Below, piece after piece: positions 17,071 to 26,164 of a stretch of DNA of 64,000 nt. The stretch is taken from positions 62,001-126,000 of the forward strand of contig NZ_NMQW01000027.1 of the NCBI RefSeq assembly GCF_002234615.1, in the 5' to 3' direction. Both the position numbers and the translations under genes were made by a program. How positions within the stretch are numbered: the first letter of the stretch is position 1; the number at the start of each line of letters is the position of its first letter. The notes beneath the pieces are model-generated. The model did no database searches, was not told the DNA's origin, and saw only the letters and a list, made by a program, of their open reading frames with translations. Source of the DNA: Paenibacillus rigui (GTDB lineage: Bacteria; Bacillota; Bacilli; Paenibacillales; NBRC-103111).

Positions 17071-18177
17071 ATGGACAATAGAACGATTCTCATCGCGCTG
17101 CATCACTTGGAGGGGATAGGATGGAAGACGATAGACCGTATCGTGAAAACCTTCCCGGAGCTAACCGATATCCTTTCCTTGGATACATCCGACTGGCTAG
17201 AGCTTGGTATATCGTCTGCAAGGTCAGAAGCTTTAGCAGGCAGACTGCGAGCATTCACTGAAATACAAGCCAAGGCTTTACTCGAGCCTTATGCCCTTAA
17301 AAATATCGGGATGATGACGGTATTTGATGACAACTACCCAGAGCTTTTAAAGCAGACGTCCCAACCGCCGTGGGTATTGTATACTCGGGGGAATCCGGAG
17401 CTCTTGAGCAGGCCGTGCATAGCTGTTGTTGGCACAAGAACTCCCACGGCTTATGGACGGCAATCAGCGGAACAGCTTTCCGCCTCACTGTCTTCAGCGA
17501 GCGTTTGTATCGTGAGTGGTTTGGCCAGAGGTATTGACAGTGCTGCGCATGAAGGTGCGATAAAACATCCAGGCGGTACGATTGCCGTATTAGGCTGCAG
17601 TATAGACCAAGTGTATCCTCCGGAAAATAAATATTTATACGGGCGCCTGATCCAGGAAGCGCTTGTCATAAGCGAATACCCGATGGGAACCAGATCCCAT
17701 CCGGGGCTGTTTCCCCAAAGAAACCGGATCATTGCAGGATTAAGCTTGGGCGTGCTGGTCATTGAAGCTGCATTGAAAAGCGGGTCGTTAATTACAGCTG
17801 ACCAGGCTCTTGAGGAATCCCGCGATATTTACGCTTTGCCGGGTCCCATTAATTCACCGAAGAGTCAGGGGGCACTTGGATTAATTAAGCAGGGAGCGAA
17901 GCTGATTACTTGTGCGGAGGATATATTAGATGAATATCCGCATCTGAGGGCGATTCGAGCTCACCTCGCGGCAGGTGTTGGGCACCAGTCCCAAGCCATT
18001 CCGCTTTCATCCGAAGAGGAGCAAATCGTTCATTTATTGCAGGATGGAGCGCTGACGATCGATGAGCTGTTAGCCAGAAGTCAATTTACCTTTGGACATT
18101 TGCACGCAGTTCTGTTAAATTTACTAATGATTAAACGTGTGGAACAATTACCAGGTTCTGTGTATGTTCTCTGTTGA
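17071..18177 (+). CDS. dprA: DNA processing protein DprA (Smf)
   Basis: DprA protects incoming single-stranded DNA during natural transformation and loads RecA onto it. The 368-residue protein has an N-terminal HhH/SAM-like region (about 1-70) and the Rossmann-like core with VVGTRTPTAYG, SGLARGIDSAAHEGA, TIAVLGCSIDQVYP and LFPQRNRIIAGLS. A C-terminal winged-helix domain occupies about 310-368. AAGGAG lies upstream of the ATG. The core is complete, so DNA uptake functions may be intact; comM/yifB is encoded nearby. Confidence 0.96.
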   Translation: MDNRTILIALHHLEGIGWKTIDRIVKTFPELTDILSLDTSDWLELGISSARSEALAGRLRAFTEIQAKALLEPYALKNIGMMTVFDDNYPELLKQTSQPPWVLYTRGNPELLSRPCIAVVGTRTPTAYGRQSAEQLSASLSSASVCIVSGLARGIDSAAHEGAIKHPGGTIAVLGCSIDQVYPPENKYLYGRLIQEALVISEYPMGTRSHPGLFPQRNRIIAGLSLGVLVIEAALKSGSLITADQALEESRDIYALPGPINSPKSQGALGLIKQGAKLITCAEDILDEYPHLRAIRAHLAAGVGHQSQAIPLSSEEEQIVHLLQDGALTIDELLARSQFTFGHLHAVLLNLLMIKRVEQLPGSVYVLC

Positions 18178-18216
18178 TTGAATACATATCACATAATTGA
18201 GGGGGGAAGGACGCCT

Positions 18217-20301
18217 ATGGCAGATTCACTAGTCATCGTGGAGTCACCCGCAAAAGCCAAAACAATCGGCAAATATTTAGGCAGCAAGTTTATCGTCAAA
18301 GCATCGATGGGCCATATTCGTGATCTTCCGAAGAGTCAAATCGGTGTTGAAATAAAGAAAAATTTTGAACCCAAATATATTACTATCCGCGGAAAAGGCT
18401 CTGTACTGAAAGAACTGAAGGATGCGCGCAAAAAAGTGAAAAAAGTTTATCTGGCGGCTGACCCGGATCGCGAAGGGGAAGCAATCGCTTGGCATTTGGC
18501 GCATTATTTGGAGCTGGAGGAAACGGAAGCGTGCCGGGTCGTATTTAATGAGATCACCAAGCAGGCGGTGAAGGATGCTTTTAAAACCCCACGCAAAATC
18601 AATTTGGATCTCGTAAATGCGCAGCAGGCCCGCCGTATACTGGATCGGTTGGTTGGTTACAAGATCAGTCCGCTGCTTTGGAAAAAAGTAAAAAAGGGCC
18701 TGTCTGCCGGCCGAGTACAATCGGTAGCGGTGAAATTGATCTACGATCGGGAAAACGAGATCAAAGCCTTCGTCCCTGAAGAATATTGGTCAATAACTGC
18801 CAAGCTGCTGGCAGGCAAAACCGAATTCGAGGCGAAATTCCACAGTGTCAACGGAGAGAAGAAAGAGCTTGGAAACGAGCAGGAAGTGAATGAAATCCTG
18901 TCAGGGATTGAGAAGGCGAGCTATACGGTCCAAGAGGTCAAAGAAAAGGAACGTCAGCGTAACCCGTCTCCTCCCTTCATTACTAGCTCCCTGCAGCAGG
19001 AAGCTGCCCGGAAGCTTAATTTTCGCGCCTCCAAGACGATGTCAGTAGCGCAGCAATTGTACGAGGGTATCGATATCGGAAGCGAAGGAACGGTCGGCTT
19101 AATTACTTATATGCGTACCGATTCGACGCGTATTTCTCCTGTTGCTCAAGAAGAAGCGAAGGAGTTTATATTGCAGAAGTACGGTGAAGCCTACTATCCC
19201 GAAACACCAAGGATGTATATTAAAAAAGCGGCGAACGCTCAAGATGCGCATGAAGCGATCCGACCGAGCTCGGTTCTGCGGGAGCCTGATCAATTGAAAG
19301 AGCATCTAAGTCGCGATCAGCTTCGCTTGTACAAACTAATATGGGAGCGTTTTGTCGCAAGTCAAATGTCTTCCGCTATTTTGGACACCATGACCGTTGA
19401 CATTACGGCAGGTGCTGCGATTTTCCGGGCTGTAGGCTCCAAAATGAAGTTTCCCGGCTTTATGAAGGTGTATGTCGAAGGAAACGATGATGGAACGACT
19501 GAGGAAGAAAAACTATTGCCGCCACTGAAGCAAGGGGATACGGTGCAGAAGAAGAGCATCGATCCGAAGCAGCATTTTACCCAACCGCCACCGCGATTTA
19601 CTGAAGCCCGTTTGGTCAAAGCGTTGGAGGAGATGGGCATTGGCCGACCGAGTACGTACGCGCCAACGCTGGAAACGATTCAGCGCAGAGGTTATGTAGC
19701 CATTGAAGAGAAGAAATTCGTCCCGACTGAGCTTGGCGAGCTTGTCATTCAGCAAATGATCGAGTTTTTCCCGGAAATCCTGGATGTAGAATTTACAGCC
19801 CAGATGGAAGAAGAGCTTGACCATGTGGAGGAAGGCAAAGAGGATTGGGTCAAAGTGCTGGATACGTTCTACCAATCGTTCGAGAAGCGCCTTGAGGTTG
19901 CGGAAGAAGAGATGGAAAAGATCGAAATTCAGGACGAGGTTTCGGATGAAATTTGCGAAAAATGCGGACGCCATCTTGTTTATAAAATGGGTCGGTTCGG
20001 CAAGTTTCTGGCCTGCTCCGGCTTCCCGGATTGTCGCAATACAAAGCCTATCGTCAAAGACATCGGCGTCACCTGCCCAAGCTGTAAAGAAGGGAAAATC
20101 ATTGAGCGCAGAAGCAAAAAAGGACGTGTATTTTACGGTTGTGACCGTTACCCTGAATGTGAATTCGTTTCTTGGGATAAGCCAGTGGCGCAGCCTTGTC
20201 CGAAATGCGGTTCCATGCTGATAGAGAAGCGGAACAAGAATGGCGAGTTCCATCAGTGTGTACATTGCGACTATAAAGAAGAAGTACAAGAGAAGGAGTA
20301 G
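18217..20301 (+). CDS. topA: DNA topoisomerase I
   Basis: Type IA topoisomerase that relaxes negative supercoils. The start at 18217 follows GGGGGGAAGG (18201-18210) and gives [22 protein letters not shown], the Toprim N-terminus; an in-frame TTG at 18178 lacks a site. The catalytic Tyr298 is in YMRTDSTR. Three C-terminal four-Cys zinc ribbons follow (CEKC..CSGFPDC, CPSC..CDRYPEC, CPKC..CVHC). The 694-residue length is normal. It is 36 bp after dprA and before trmFO, as in B. subtilis. Confidence 0.97.
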   Translation: MADSLVIVESPAKAKTIGKYLGSKFIVKASMGHIRDLPKSQIGVEIKKNFEPKYITIRGKGSVLKELKDARKKVKKVYLAADPDREGEAIAWHLAHYLELEETEACRVVFNEITKQAVKDAFKTPRKINLDLVNAQQARRILDRLVGYKISPLLWKKVKKGLSAGRVQSVAVKLIYDRENEIKAFVPEEYWSITAKLLAGKTEFEAKFHSVNGEKKELGNEQEVNEILSGIEKASYTVQEVKEKERQRNPSPPFITSSLQQEAARKLNFRASKTMSVAQQLYEGIDIGSEGTVGLITYMRTDSTRISPVAQEEAKEFILQKYGEAYYPETPRMYIKKAANAQDAHEAIRPSSVLREPDQLKEHLSRDQLRLYKLIWERFVASQMSSAILDTMTVDITAGAAIFRAVGSKMKFPGFMKVYVEGNDDGTTEEEKLLPPLKQGDTVQKKSIDPKQHFTQPPPRFTEARLVKALEEMGIGRPSTYAPTLETIQRRGYVAIEEKKFVPTELGELVIQQMIEFFPEILDVEFTAQMEEELDHVEEGKEDWVKVLDTFYQSFEKRLEVAEEEMEKIEIQDEVSDEICEKCGRHLVYKMGRFGKFLACSGFPDCRNTKPIVKDIGVTCPSCKEGKIIERRSKKGRVFYGCDRYPECEFVSWDKPVAQPCPKCGSMLIEKRNKNGEFHQCVHCDYKEEVQEKE

Positions 20302-20357
20302 GCCGGACGGTTTTTTTTCCTTCATTAATATATACCCGTTTCAGGAGGCTAACTATC

Positions 20358-21695
20358 TTGTCACAGACAGATCCAACACCTAAAGTTACTGTAATCGGGG
20401 CAGGCTTGGCCGGCAGTGAAGCCGCATGGCAAATTGCCAGCCAAGGCGTCCCCGTCGTTCTATATGAAATGAGACCGGTACGCAAGACGCCGGCCCACAT
20501 CTCCGACCAGTTTGCTGAGCTTGTGTGCAGCAACTCGCTTCGCGCTAACGGATTGACTAACGCTGTTGGCGTATTGAAGGAAGAGATGCGAATTCTTAAC
20601 TCGCTCATTCTCCGGTGTGCAGACAAGCATGCAGTTCCTGCTGGCGGTGCGCTCGCTGTGGATCGCGAAGGCTTTTCGGCGGAAGTGACCACGATGCTTC
20701 GCAGCCACCCTCTGATTGAGGTGCGCAATGAAGAACTGGAGACGCTGCCCGAAGGGATTACTGTTGTTGCAACAGGCCCGCTAACATCGCCCGGTTTATC
20801 CGCTCATTTGAAGGAACTGATGGGCGAAGAATACTTGTATTTCTACGACGCCGCGGCGCCTATCGTAGAGAAAGATTCTATCGATATGAGCAAGGTATAC
20901 TTAGCTTCCCGTTATGACAAGGGAGAAGCGGCCTACTTAAACTGCCCGATGACGGAGGAAGAATTCAATACGTTCTATGATGCTTTGATTTCTGCGGAAG
21001 TTGCGCCAATGAAGGAATTCGAAAAAGAAATCTATTTCGAAGGCTGCATGCCAATCGAGGTTATGGCCAAGAGAGGCAAGCAAACGGCGTTGTACGGACC
21101 GATGAAGCCGGTGGGACTTATGAATCCTCATACGAACGAGCTGCCATATGCGGTCGTTCAGCTTCGTCAGGATAACGCAGCAGGGACACTGTATAATCTG
21201 GTAGGCTTTCAAACCCATTTGAAGTGGGGAGAACAGAAGCGGGTATTCTCCTTGATTCCTGGTCTGGAGAATGCAGAATTCGTTCGCTACGGTGTCATGC
21301 ACCGCAACACTTTTATCAATTCGCCGAAGCTGTTAAAGCCTACTTATCAATTCGTGAACCGGGACAACTTGTTTTTTGCAGGTCAAATGACAGGCGTGGA
21401 AGGGTATGTGGAATCCGCAGCTTCGGGTCTTATTGCCGGTATGAATGCAGCGCGCTACGCATTGGGCCAAGAATGCCTCATTTTACCACAGGATACGACA
21501 TTGGGCAGCATGGCTCATTATATAACAACGGCTGACTTTAAACATTTTCAACCTATGAACGCGAACTTCGGGCTTTTGCCGCCGCTGGATGAGAAAGTGA
21601 AAGTGAAAAAAACGCGCTATGAAAAGATAGCATTGCGCGCAATTGAGAAAATTCAGAATTTTTCTAAAAACGAATACAATTTCACTTGTAAGTAA
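20358..21695 (+). CDS. trmFO: Methylenetetrahydrofolate-tRNA-(uracil-5-)-methyltransferase TrmFO
   Basis: Folate- and FAD-dependent enzyme that makes T54 in the tRNA T-loop. The 445-residue flavoprotein has the FAD-binding [13 protein letters not shown] at 12-24. The two catalytic cysteines are Cys57 (ELVCSNSLR) and Cys230 ([10 protein letters not shown]), and a C-terminal FAD motif [19 protein letters not shown] is present. It starts at TTG after AGGAGG (20343-20348). In B. subtilis xerC (codV) follows; here 235 bp of AT-rich non-coding DNA follows instead. Confidence 0.96.
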   Translation: MSQTDPTPKVTVIGAGLAGSEAAWQIASQGVPVVLYEMRPVRKTPAHISDQFAELVCSNSLRANGLTNAVGVLKEEMRILNSLILRCADKHAVPAGGALAVDREGFSAEVTTMLRSHPLIEVRNEELETLPEGITVVATGPLTSPGLSAHLKELMGEEYLYFYDAAAPIVEKDSIDMSKVYLASRYDKGEAAYLNCPMTEEEFNTFYDALISAEVAPMKEFEKEIYFEGCMPIEVMAKRGKQTALYGPMKPVGLMNPHTNELPYAVVQLRQDNAAGTLYNLVGFQTHLKWGEQKRVFSLIPGLENAEFVRYGVMHRNTFINSPKLLKPTYQFVNRDNLFFAGQMTGVEGYVESAASGLIAGMNAARYALGQECLILPQDTTLGSMAHYITTADFKHFQPMNANFGLLPPLDEKVKVKKTRYEKIALRAIEKIQNFSKNEYNFTCK

Positions 21696-21855
21696 AACCT
21701 TTACTGTGATACTATTATCTTGTTTTATGATTATGTTCTGAGTAAAACAGGAACTGTAGCATACTTCATAATACAAATTTTACAGCTATGAAGTTAATCA
21801 ATTTGATAAGCTTGCTAATTCAATGAACCTTGCATCGCGGCTGCTTCTCCTGTGC

Positions 21856-21875
21856 AACCTCGATCGGGGTTTTTC
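21856..21875 (+). terminator. Short terminator upstream of hslV
   Basis: AACCTC (21856-21861) pairs with GGGGTT (21866-21871, one G-U) around a GATC loop, followed by TTTT. It lies 160 bp after trmFO and 55 bp before hslV, so it could end the topA-trmFO transcript or attenuate hslVU-codY. No convincing promoter was found between it and hslV. Confidence 0.6.
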
Positions 21876-21930
21876 TATTGCATATCATTGCGTATAGCTG
21901 GAGTCTAATTTCTTTGGAGGGATGCTTTGT

Positions 21931-22476
21931 ATGGAACAAACCTTTCATGCTACAACGATTTTTGCTATTCGCCACCAAGGAAAAGGCGCTATTGCAGGAG
22001 ATGGACAGGTTACTTTTGGCAACAGTATGGTAATGAAGAACACGGCTAAGAAAGTTAGGCGTCTTTATCGAGGGAAGGTCGTGGCAGGCTTTGCTGGCTC
22101 TGTAGCCGATGCCATTACCTTGTTCGAGAAATTCGAAGCGAAGCTCGAAGAACATCAAGGCAATTTACAGCGCTCTGCTGTGGAGCTGGCCAAGGAATGG
22201 CGGTCGGACCGGGTGCTGCGCAGGCTGGAAGCCATGATGATCGTTATGGACGCCAACGGATTGCTGTTGATCTCCGGAAACGGGGAAATTATTGAACCCG
22301 ACGATGGCATCCTGGCGATCGGCTCGGGAGGCAATTTTGCACTTTCGGCCGGGAGAGCACTTCATCGATACGCTCCGCATATGAGCGCCAAAGAAATTGC
22401 CCAGGCGGCTTTAACTATGGCAGCAGAGATTTGTGTATTTACGAATCACAATATCATTGTTGAAGAAATCGAGTAG
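21931..22476 (+). CDS. hslV: ATP-dependent protease subunit HslV (ClpQ/CodW)
   Basis: Proteasome-like peptidase of the HslUV complex. The start at 21931 has GGAGG 10 nt upstream (21916-21920); an ATG at 21922 is too close. The 181-residue protein begins [18 protein letters not shown]. The Thr matching E. coli Thr1 is Thr8, so seven residues precede it. B. subtilis ClpQ has Ser at position 2 and uses an N-terminal serine; here position 2 is Glu. [20 protein letters not shown] is conserved. It heads the hslV-hslU-codY operon. Confidence 0.95.
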   Translation: MEQTFHATTIFAIRHQGKGAIAGDGQVTFGNSMVMKNTAKKVRRLYRGKVVAGFAGSVADAITLFEKFEAKLEEHQGNLQRSAVELAKEWRSDRVLRRLEAMMIVMDANGLLLISGNGEIIEPDDGILAIGSGGNFALSAGRALHRYAPHMSAKEIAQAALTMAAEICVFTNHNIIVEEIE

Positions 22477-22495
22477 ATGACGAGGAGGTTCTCAT

Positions 22496-23890
22496 TTGAA
22501 ACATATCTCGCTAACCCCTAAGGAAATCGTAAATCAACTGGATAAATATATTGTCGGACAAAAAAAAGCGAAGAAATCGGTAGCCGTTGCACTGCGCAAC
22601 CGTTACAGAAGAAGCTTGCTCGATGAAGCGATTCGTGATGAGATTGTCCCGAAAAATATATTGATGATTGGCCCTACCGGTGTGGGTAAGACTGAAATTG
22701 CCCGCAGGCTGGCCAAACTCGTCAACGCCCCGTTCGTGAAGGTGGAAGCGACAAAATTCACGGAGGTCGGTTATGTAGGCCGTGATGTGGAATCAATGGT
22801 GCGCGACCTGGTCGAAACGTCTATCCGTATGGTAAAGACGGAGCGCACGGAGAAGCTGAAGGATAAAGCGGAACAAATGGCGAATGAGCGGATTGTTGCC
22901 ATTTTGGTACCAAATCCGGCCAAACAAAAAAATCAGCGCAACCCGCTTGAAATGCTGTTCGGTAATCAGAATGCAAACGAGCCTCAGGAGCAAGAAGCGG
23001 ATCCGCATATTGCAACACGACGTCAAGAGATGAGAGTGAAGCTGGAAAAAGGCGATCTTGAGCAGCAAGTGATCGAAATCGATGTTGAGGATCATTCGCC
23101 TAACATGCTTGATATGCTGTCGGGTCAAGGCAACGAGCAGGCTGGCATGAATATGCAGGAGCTGTTTGGAAGCATCATGCCGAAGAAGCTGAAGAAACGG
23201 AAGCTGGCGATCAAGGAAGCGCGTAAAGTGCTTTCCCAGGAAGAAGCGCAAAAGCTGCTGGATATGGATGAAGTGATTCAAGAAGCGGTCATGCGTGCAG
23301 AGCAGCTTGGAATTATTTTCATTGACGAGATTGATAAAATTTGCAGCTCCGGCAGAGGCAGCGGGCCGGATGTTTCGAGAGAAGGCGTACAGCGGGATAT
23401 TTTGCCAGTGGTCGAAGGCTCTACGATCATGACCAAGTATGGTCCGGTTCAAACCGATTATATCTTGTTCATAGCGGCTGGGGCGTTCCATATCGCCAAG
23501 CCTTCCGACCTAATTCCCGAGCTTCAAGGCCGTTTTCCCATTCGTGTAGAGCTAAGCAGCTTAACGCAAGAGGACTTTATGCTCATTTTGAAAGAGCCGA
23601 AGCATGCTTTAACCAAACAGTATACGGCACTGCTTGAAACGGAAGGGATTCAAGTTGAATTCTCAGACGCTGCAATCGGGGAGATTGCTAAAATCGCCGC
23701 GGAAGTGAATCAAAATACGGATAATATCGGTGCGCGGCGGCTGCATACGATACTGGAAAAGCTGCTGGAGGATTTATCGTTTGAAGCGCCTGAAATTACA
23801 TTGGAGCAAATTGTCATTACGCCCGAATATGTTCGCGAGAAGCTTTCGGACATAGTGCAGAACCGTGACTTGAGCCAGTATATATTGTAG
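22496..23890 (+). CDS. hslU: ATP-dependent protease ATPase subunit HslU (ClpY/CodX)
   Basis: AAA+ unfoldase that feeds HslV. The 464-residue protein has Walker A GPTGVGKT (59-66), the pore motif region GYVGRDVE, an I domain (about 105-240, Gln/Glu-rich), Walker B IIFIDEID, and a C-terminal sensor-2 region [17 protein letters not shown]. The C-terminal end LSQYIL resembles the HslV-activating tail. The start codon is TTG after GAGGAGG (22483-22488), 19 bp after hslV. Confidence 0.97.
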   Translation: MKHISLTPKEIVNQLDKYIVGQKKAKKSVAVALRNRYRRSLLDEAIRDEIVPKNILMIGPTGVGKTEIARRLAKLVNAPFVKVEATKFTEVGYVGRDVESMVRDLVETSIRMVKTERTEKLKDKAEQMANERIVAILVPNPAKQKNQRNPLEMLFGNQNANEPQEQEADPHIATRRQEMRVKLEKGDLEQQVIEIDVEDHSPNMLDMLSGQGNEQAGMNMQELFGSIMPKKLKKRKLAIKEARKVLSQEEAQKLLDMDEVIQEAVMRAEQLGIIFIDEIDKICSSGRGSGPDVSREGVQRDILPVVEGSTIMTKYGPVQTDYILFIAAGAFHIAKPSDLIPELQGRFPIRVELSSLTQEDFMLILKEPKHALTKQYTALLETEGIQVEFSDAAIGEIAKIAAEVNQNTDNIGARRLHTILEKLLEDLSFEAPEITLEQIVITPEYVREKLSDIVQNRDLSQYIL

Positions 23891-23934
23891 GCTGTAGTGA
23901 ATATAAACCGTTGGTCGCACTGGGAGGCAGTAAC

Positions 23935-24708
23935 ATGACGTTGTTAACGAAGACTAGAAGGTTAAATAAACTATTGCAAAAGGAAGCGGGAAATCCCGTC
24001 AGCTTTATGAATATGGCGGAAGTTCTGAGCGACATACTGCAGGCGGATATTTTTGTAGTTAGCCGCAAAGGGAAGGTGCTGGGGAAGGCTTTTGCCACCT
24101 CCGGCCAAGACGTGCTGCTGCCCGAAACGGTGCTGTCAGAGAACCGGTTCCCTGCTGAATACAATCAACTGCTTCTTAAAGTCGAAGAGACCTCATCCAA
24201 TCTGGATGCTTTGAGTGATTATCACATATACGGCAACCGGATCCCGGAGGAGCAGATTTATATTACGATTGTACCGGTCATAGGCGGCGGGGATCGGCTG
24301 GGCACATTGATTTTGACCAAAAGAGAAGCGGAATTTATCGATGATGACCTTATTGTTGCAGAATATGGATCTACAGTTGTAGCTATGGAAATTTTGCGTG
24401 AAAAAGCAGAGCAAATCGAAGTAGAGGCTAGAGGTAAAGCAGTGGTGCAAGTGGCAGTTGGCTCGTTATCATTCAGCGAACTGGAAGCCGTCGATCATAT
24501 TTTTGAGCAGCTTGAAGGTCAGGAAGGATTGCTTGTTGCAAGCAAAATAGCGGATCGTGTCGGAATTACTCGATCGGTAATTGTCAACGCACTGCGAAAA
24601 TTGGAAAGCGCGGGTGTCATTGAAACACGGTCCTTGGGTATGAAAGGTACCTATATTCGGATACTGAACGACCAATTAATCCATGGGATACAAAGTCTAA
24701 AGCTTTAG
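23935..24708 (+). CDS. codY: Global nutrient-sensing transcriptional repressor CodY
   Basis: CodY senses GTP and branched-chain amino acids and represses starvation genes; in B. subtilis it also represses the fla/che operon and competence. The start at 23935 follows GGGAGG (23922-23927) and gives [17 protein letters not shown]. The 257-residue protein has an N-terminal GAF domain and a C-terminal winged helix whose recognition part reads [21 protein letters not shown]. It is the last gene of hslVU-codY, with a strong terminator. It lies directly upstream of flgB. Confidence 0.97.
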   Translation: MTLLTKTRRLNKLLQKEAGNPVSFMNMAEVLSDILQADIFVVSRKGKVLGKAFATSGQDVLLPETVLSENRFPAEYNQLLLKVEETSSNLDALSDYHIYGNRIPEEQIYITIVPVIGGGDRLGTLILTKREAEFIDDDLIVAEYGSTVVAMEILREKAEQIEVEARGKAVVQVAVGSLSFSELEAVDHIFEQLEGQEGLLVASKIADRVGITRSVIVNALRKLESAGVIETRSLGMKGTYIRILNDQLIHGIQSLKL

Positions 24709-24725
24709 TAAAATCGCAGGTTCTA

Positions 24726-24755
24726 AGCCCTATATCACAAATATAGGGCTTTTTT
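24726..24755 (+). terminator. Rho-independent terminator after codY
   Basis: AGCCCTATAT (24726-24735) pairs perfectly with ATATAGGGCT (24741-24750) around CACAA, followed by a T-run. It isolates hslVU-codY from the fla/che operon. Confidence 0.92.
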
Positions 24756-24797
24756 CATATTGTAATAATTTTCATATTTATTCATATTAGATATAGT
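24754..24797 (+). promoter_or_regulatory. Likely fla/che promoter region with three TTCATATT repeats
   Basis: TTCATATT occurs at 24754-24761, 24771-24778 and 24781-24788. Overlapping them, TTTTCA (24769-24774), 17 nt and TATAGT (24792-24797) make a reasonable sigma-A promoter. AATTTTCATATTTAT (24767-24781) matches the CodY box in about 10 of 15 positions. No sigma-D promoter was recognised. The leader to flgB would be ~120 nt. Confidence 0.45.
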
Positions 24798-24867
24798 TCT
24801 TGTAACCTACATTTGTTTCCAACAATGCAATAATTTTTTTAAGTATTATGTCGAAGAAAGGAGGATA

Positions 24868-24885
24868 ATGCTGCTAACTTGTTGA
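24868..24885 (+). CDS. Possible five-codon leader ORF upstream of flgB
   Basis: A perfect ribosome binding site AAAGGAGG (about 24857-24864) precedes an ATG at 24868 that encodes Met-Leu-Leu-Thr-Cys and stops, ending 39 bp before the flgB start. It could be a regulatory leader peptide or a chance leftover. Confidence 0.3.
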   Translation: MLLTC

Positions 24886-24924
24886 ATAGTAAAACTTGAC
24901 ATCAACTTGAAGGTAGGAGAAAGC

Positions 24925-25323
24925 ATGGATATTTTAAACAAACCTGGCTTTAATCAGATGGAGCGCTCCTTGAATGCGGCTAGTATGAGACAAAAAGTGA
25001 TCGCCGACAATATTGCTAATGTAGACACACCGTATTTTAAAAGGTCAGAAGTTCAGTTCGAAGAACTGCTGCAAAATGAAATCAACGGCTCCTCAATTCA
25101 AGGAAAGCGAACAGACCCAAGGCATTTTTACATAGGGAAGCCGGCAAGCCCGGATCCGAGAATATTTCAAGATAACAAATCTGCAATCAATAACAATTTG
25201 AATAATGTGGATATGGATTATGAAATGTCACTCATGGCTAAGAATCAGTTGAGATATAACGTGATGATTCAAGAAGTGAGCGGCGATATCAAAAAAGCCA
25301 GAATCGCAATTGGGGGGAGGTAA
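24925..25323 (+). CDS. flgB: Flagellar basal-body rod protein FlgB
   Basis: Proximal rod subunit exported by the flagellar type III apparatus. The start at 24925 has AGGTAGGAG just upstream; an in-frame TTG at 24907 is unlikely. The 132-residue protein has the rod signature ADNIANVDTPYFKR and a C-terminal helical heptad region with MDYEMSLMAKNQLRYNVMIQE. It is the first gene of the ~31 kb fla/che supercluster, followed by flgC 6 bp later. Confidence 0.96.
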   Translation: MDILNKPGFNQMERSLNAASMRQKVIADNIANVDTPYFKRSEVQFEELLQNEINGSSIQGKRTDPRHFYIGKPASPDPRIFQDNKSAINNNLNNVDMDYEMSLMAKNQLRYNVMIQEVSGDIKKARIAIGGR

Positions 25324-25329
25324 TAATAA

Positions 25330-25782
25330 ATGAGGCTAACAAACGGTTTTGACATAAGCTCCTCCGCCTTGACCGCACAACGGTTTCGGATGGATGTTAT
25401 CTCCTCGAACATTGCTAACGCGGATTCTACCAGAGCGCGTATGGTCAATGGGAAGTGGGTGCCTTATCAAAGGAAGCTCGTAACTATTGAACCGAACCAA
25501 CCCACATTTGATCAGGTGCTCAAAAATGCGCAGTCGGATGCGCCAACCGCCGGAGAAGGGGTGAAAGTGACGAAGGTAATCGAGGATACTTCTCCCTTTA
25601 AGCAGGTTTACAATCCAACGCATCCCGATGCAGATGAAAATGGGTTTGTTATGATGCCGAATGTTGACGTGCTTAAGGAAATGGTGGATATGATTTCTGC
25701 AACACGATCGTATGAAGCTAACGTTACTGCACTGAATGCTTCCAAATCATTGATAAGCAAAGCCTTGGAAATAGGGAAGTAA
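25330..25782 (+). CDS. flgC: Flagellar basal-body rod protein FlgC
   Basis: Proximal rod subunit. The 150-residue protein has the N-terminal rod motif DVISSNIANADSTRAR and the C-terminal NVDVLKEMVDMISATRSYEANVTALN typical of FlgC. Its GGGGGGAGG ribosome binding site lies in the end of flgB, 6 bp upstream. fliE follows. Confidence 0.97.
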   Translation: MRLTNGFDISSSALTAQRFRMDVISSNIANADSTRARMVNGKWVPYQRKLVTIEPNQPTFDQVLKNAQSDAPTAGEGVKVTKVIEDTSPFKQVYNPTHPDADENGFVMMPNVDVLKEMVDMISATRSYEANVTALNASKSLISKALEIGK

Positions 25783-25811
25783 AATCATAATGGAACAAAG
25801 GAGCCGATAAT

Positions 25812-26114
25812 ATGATCGATAAATTAACACTTCAGCCCATTCAAGCTGCTGCGACGGCTCAAACGAGCAAAAACTTAAGCGCCTCGGAAGTAACGGACCA
25901 ATTCGGCCAATATTTAAACGATGCCATGTCCAAGCTGAATGCTCAGCAGCAAACGGTCGATAAGCTGAACGATCAGTTCGCGAAGGGCGAGATTTCAGAT
26001 GTTCATCAAATCATGATCGCTTCGGAAAAAGCCTCTCTTGGCTTAGAGCTCACTGTCCAACTGAGAAACAAAGTAATTGATGCATATCAAGAAATCATGA
26101 GAATGCAAGTTTAA
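25812..26114 (+). CDS. fliE: Flagellar hook-basal body protein FliE
   Basis: FliE joins the MS ring to the rod and is among the first exported subunits. The 100-residue protein has the conserved C-terminal EISDVHQIMIASEKASLGLELTVQLRNKVIDAYQEIMRMQV region. AAAGGAG precedes the ATG; that site overlaps a chance GCCGATAA sequence that resembles a sigma-D -10 but lacks a properly spaced -35. Confidence 0.96.
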   Translation: MIDKLTLQPIQAAATAQTSKNLSASEVTDQFGQYLNDAMSKLNAQQQTVDKLNDQFAKGEISDVHQIMIASEKASLGLELTVQLRNKVIDAYQEIMRMQV

Positions 26115-26164
26115 TCGGGCTTAGATAGAAATATGAGCTACGGTCATTCAGATGGGGTGAAACA

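Noticed and set aside
22793-23491. A 232-codon minus-strand open frame inside hslU
   Set aside because: Antisense shadow of hslU; no start signal and no recognisable domain.
24896-24924. TTGACA at 24896 as the flgB promoter
   Set aside because: The -10 position would fall on the flgB ribosome binding site and start codon, leaving no leader.
25780-25810. Sigma-D-like promoter (TAAA ... GCCGATAA) before fliE
   Set aside because: The spacing is 19 nt instead of about 15, and the -10-like part overlaps the fliE ribosome binding site; probably chance.
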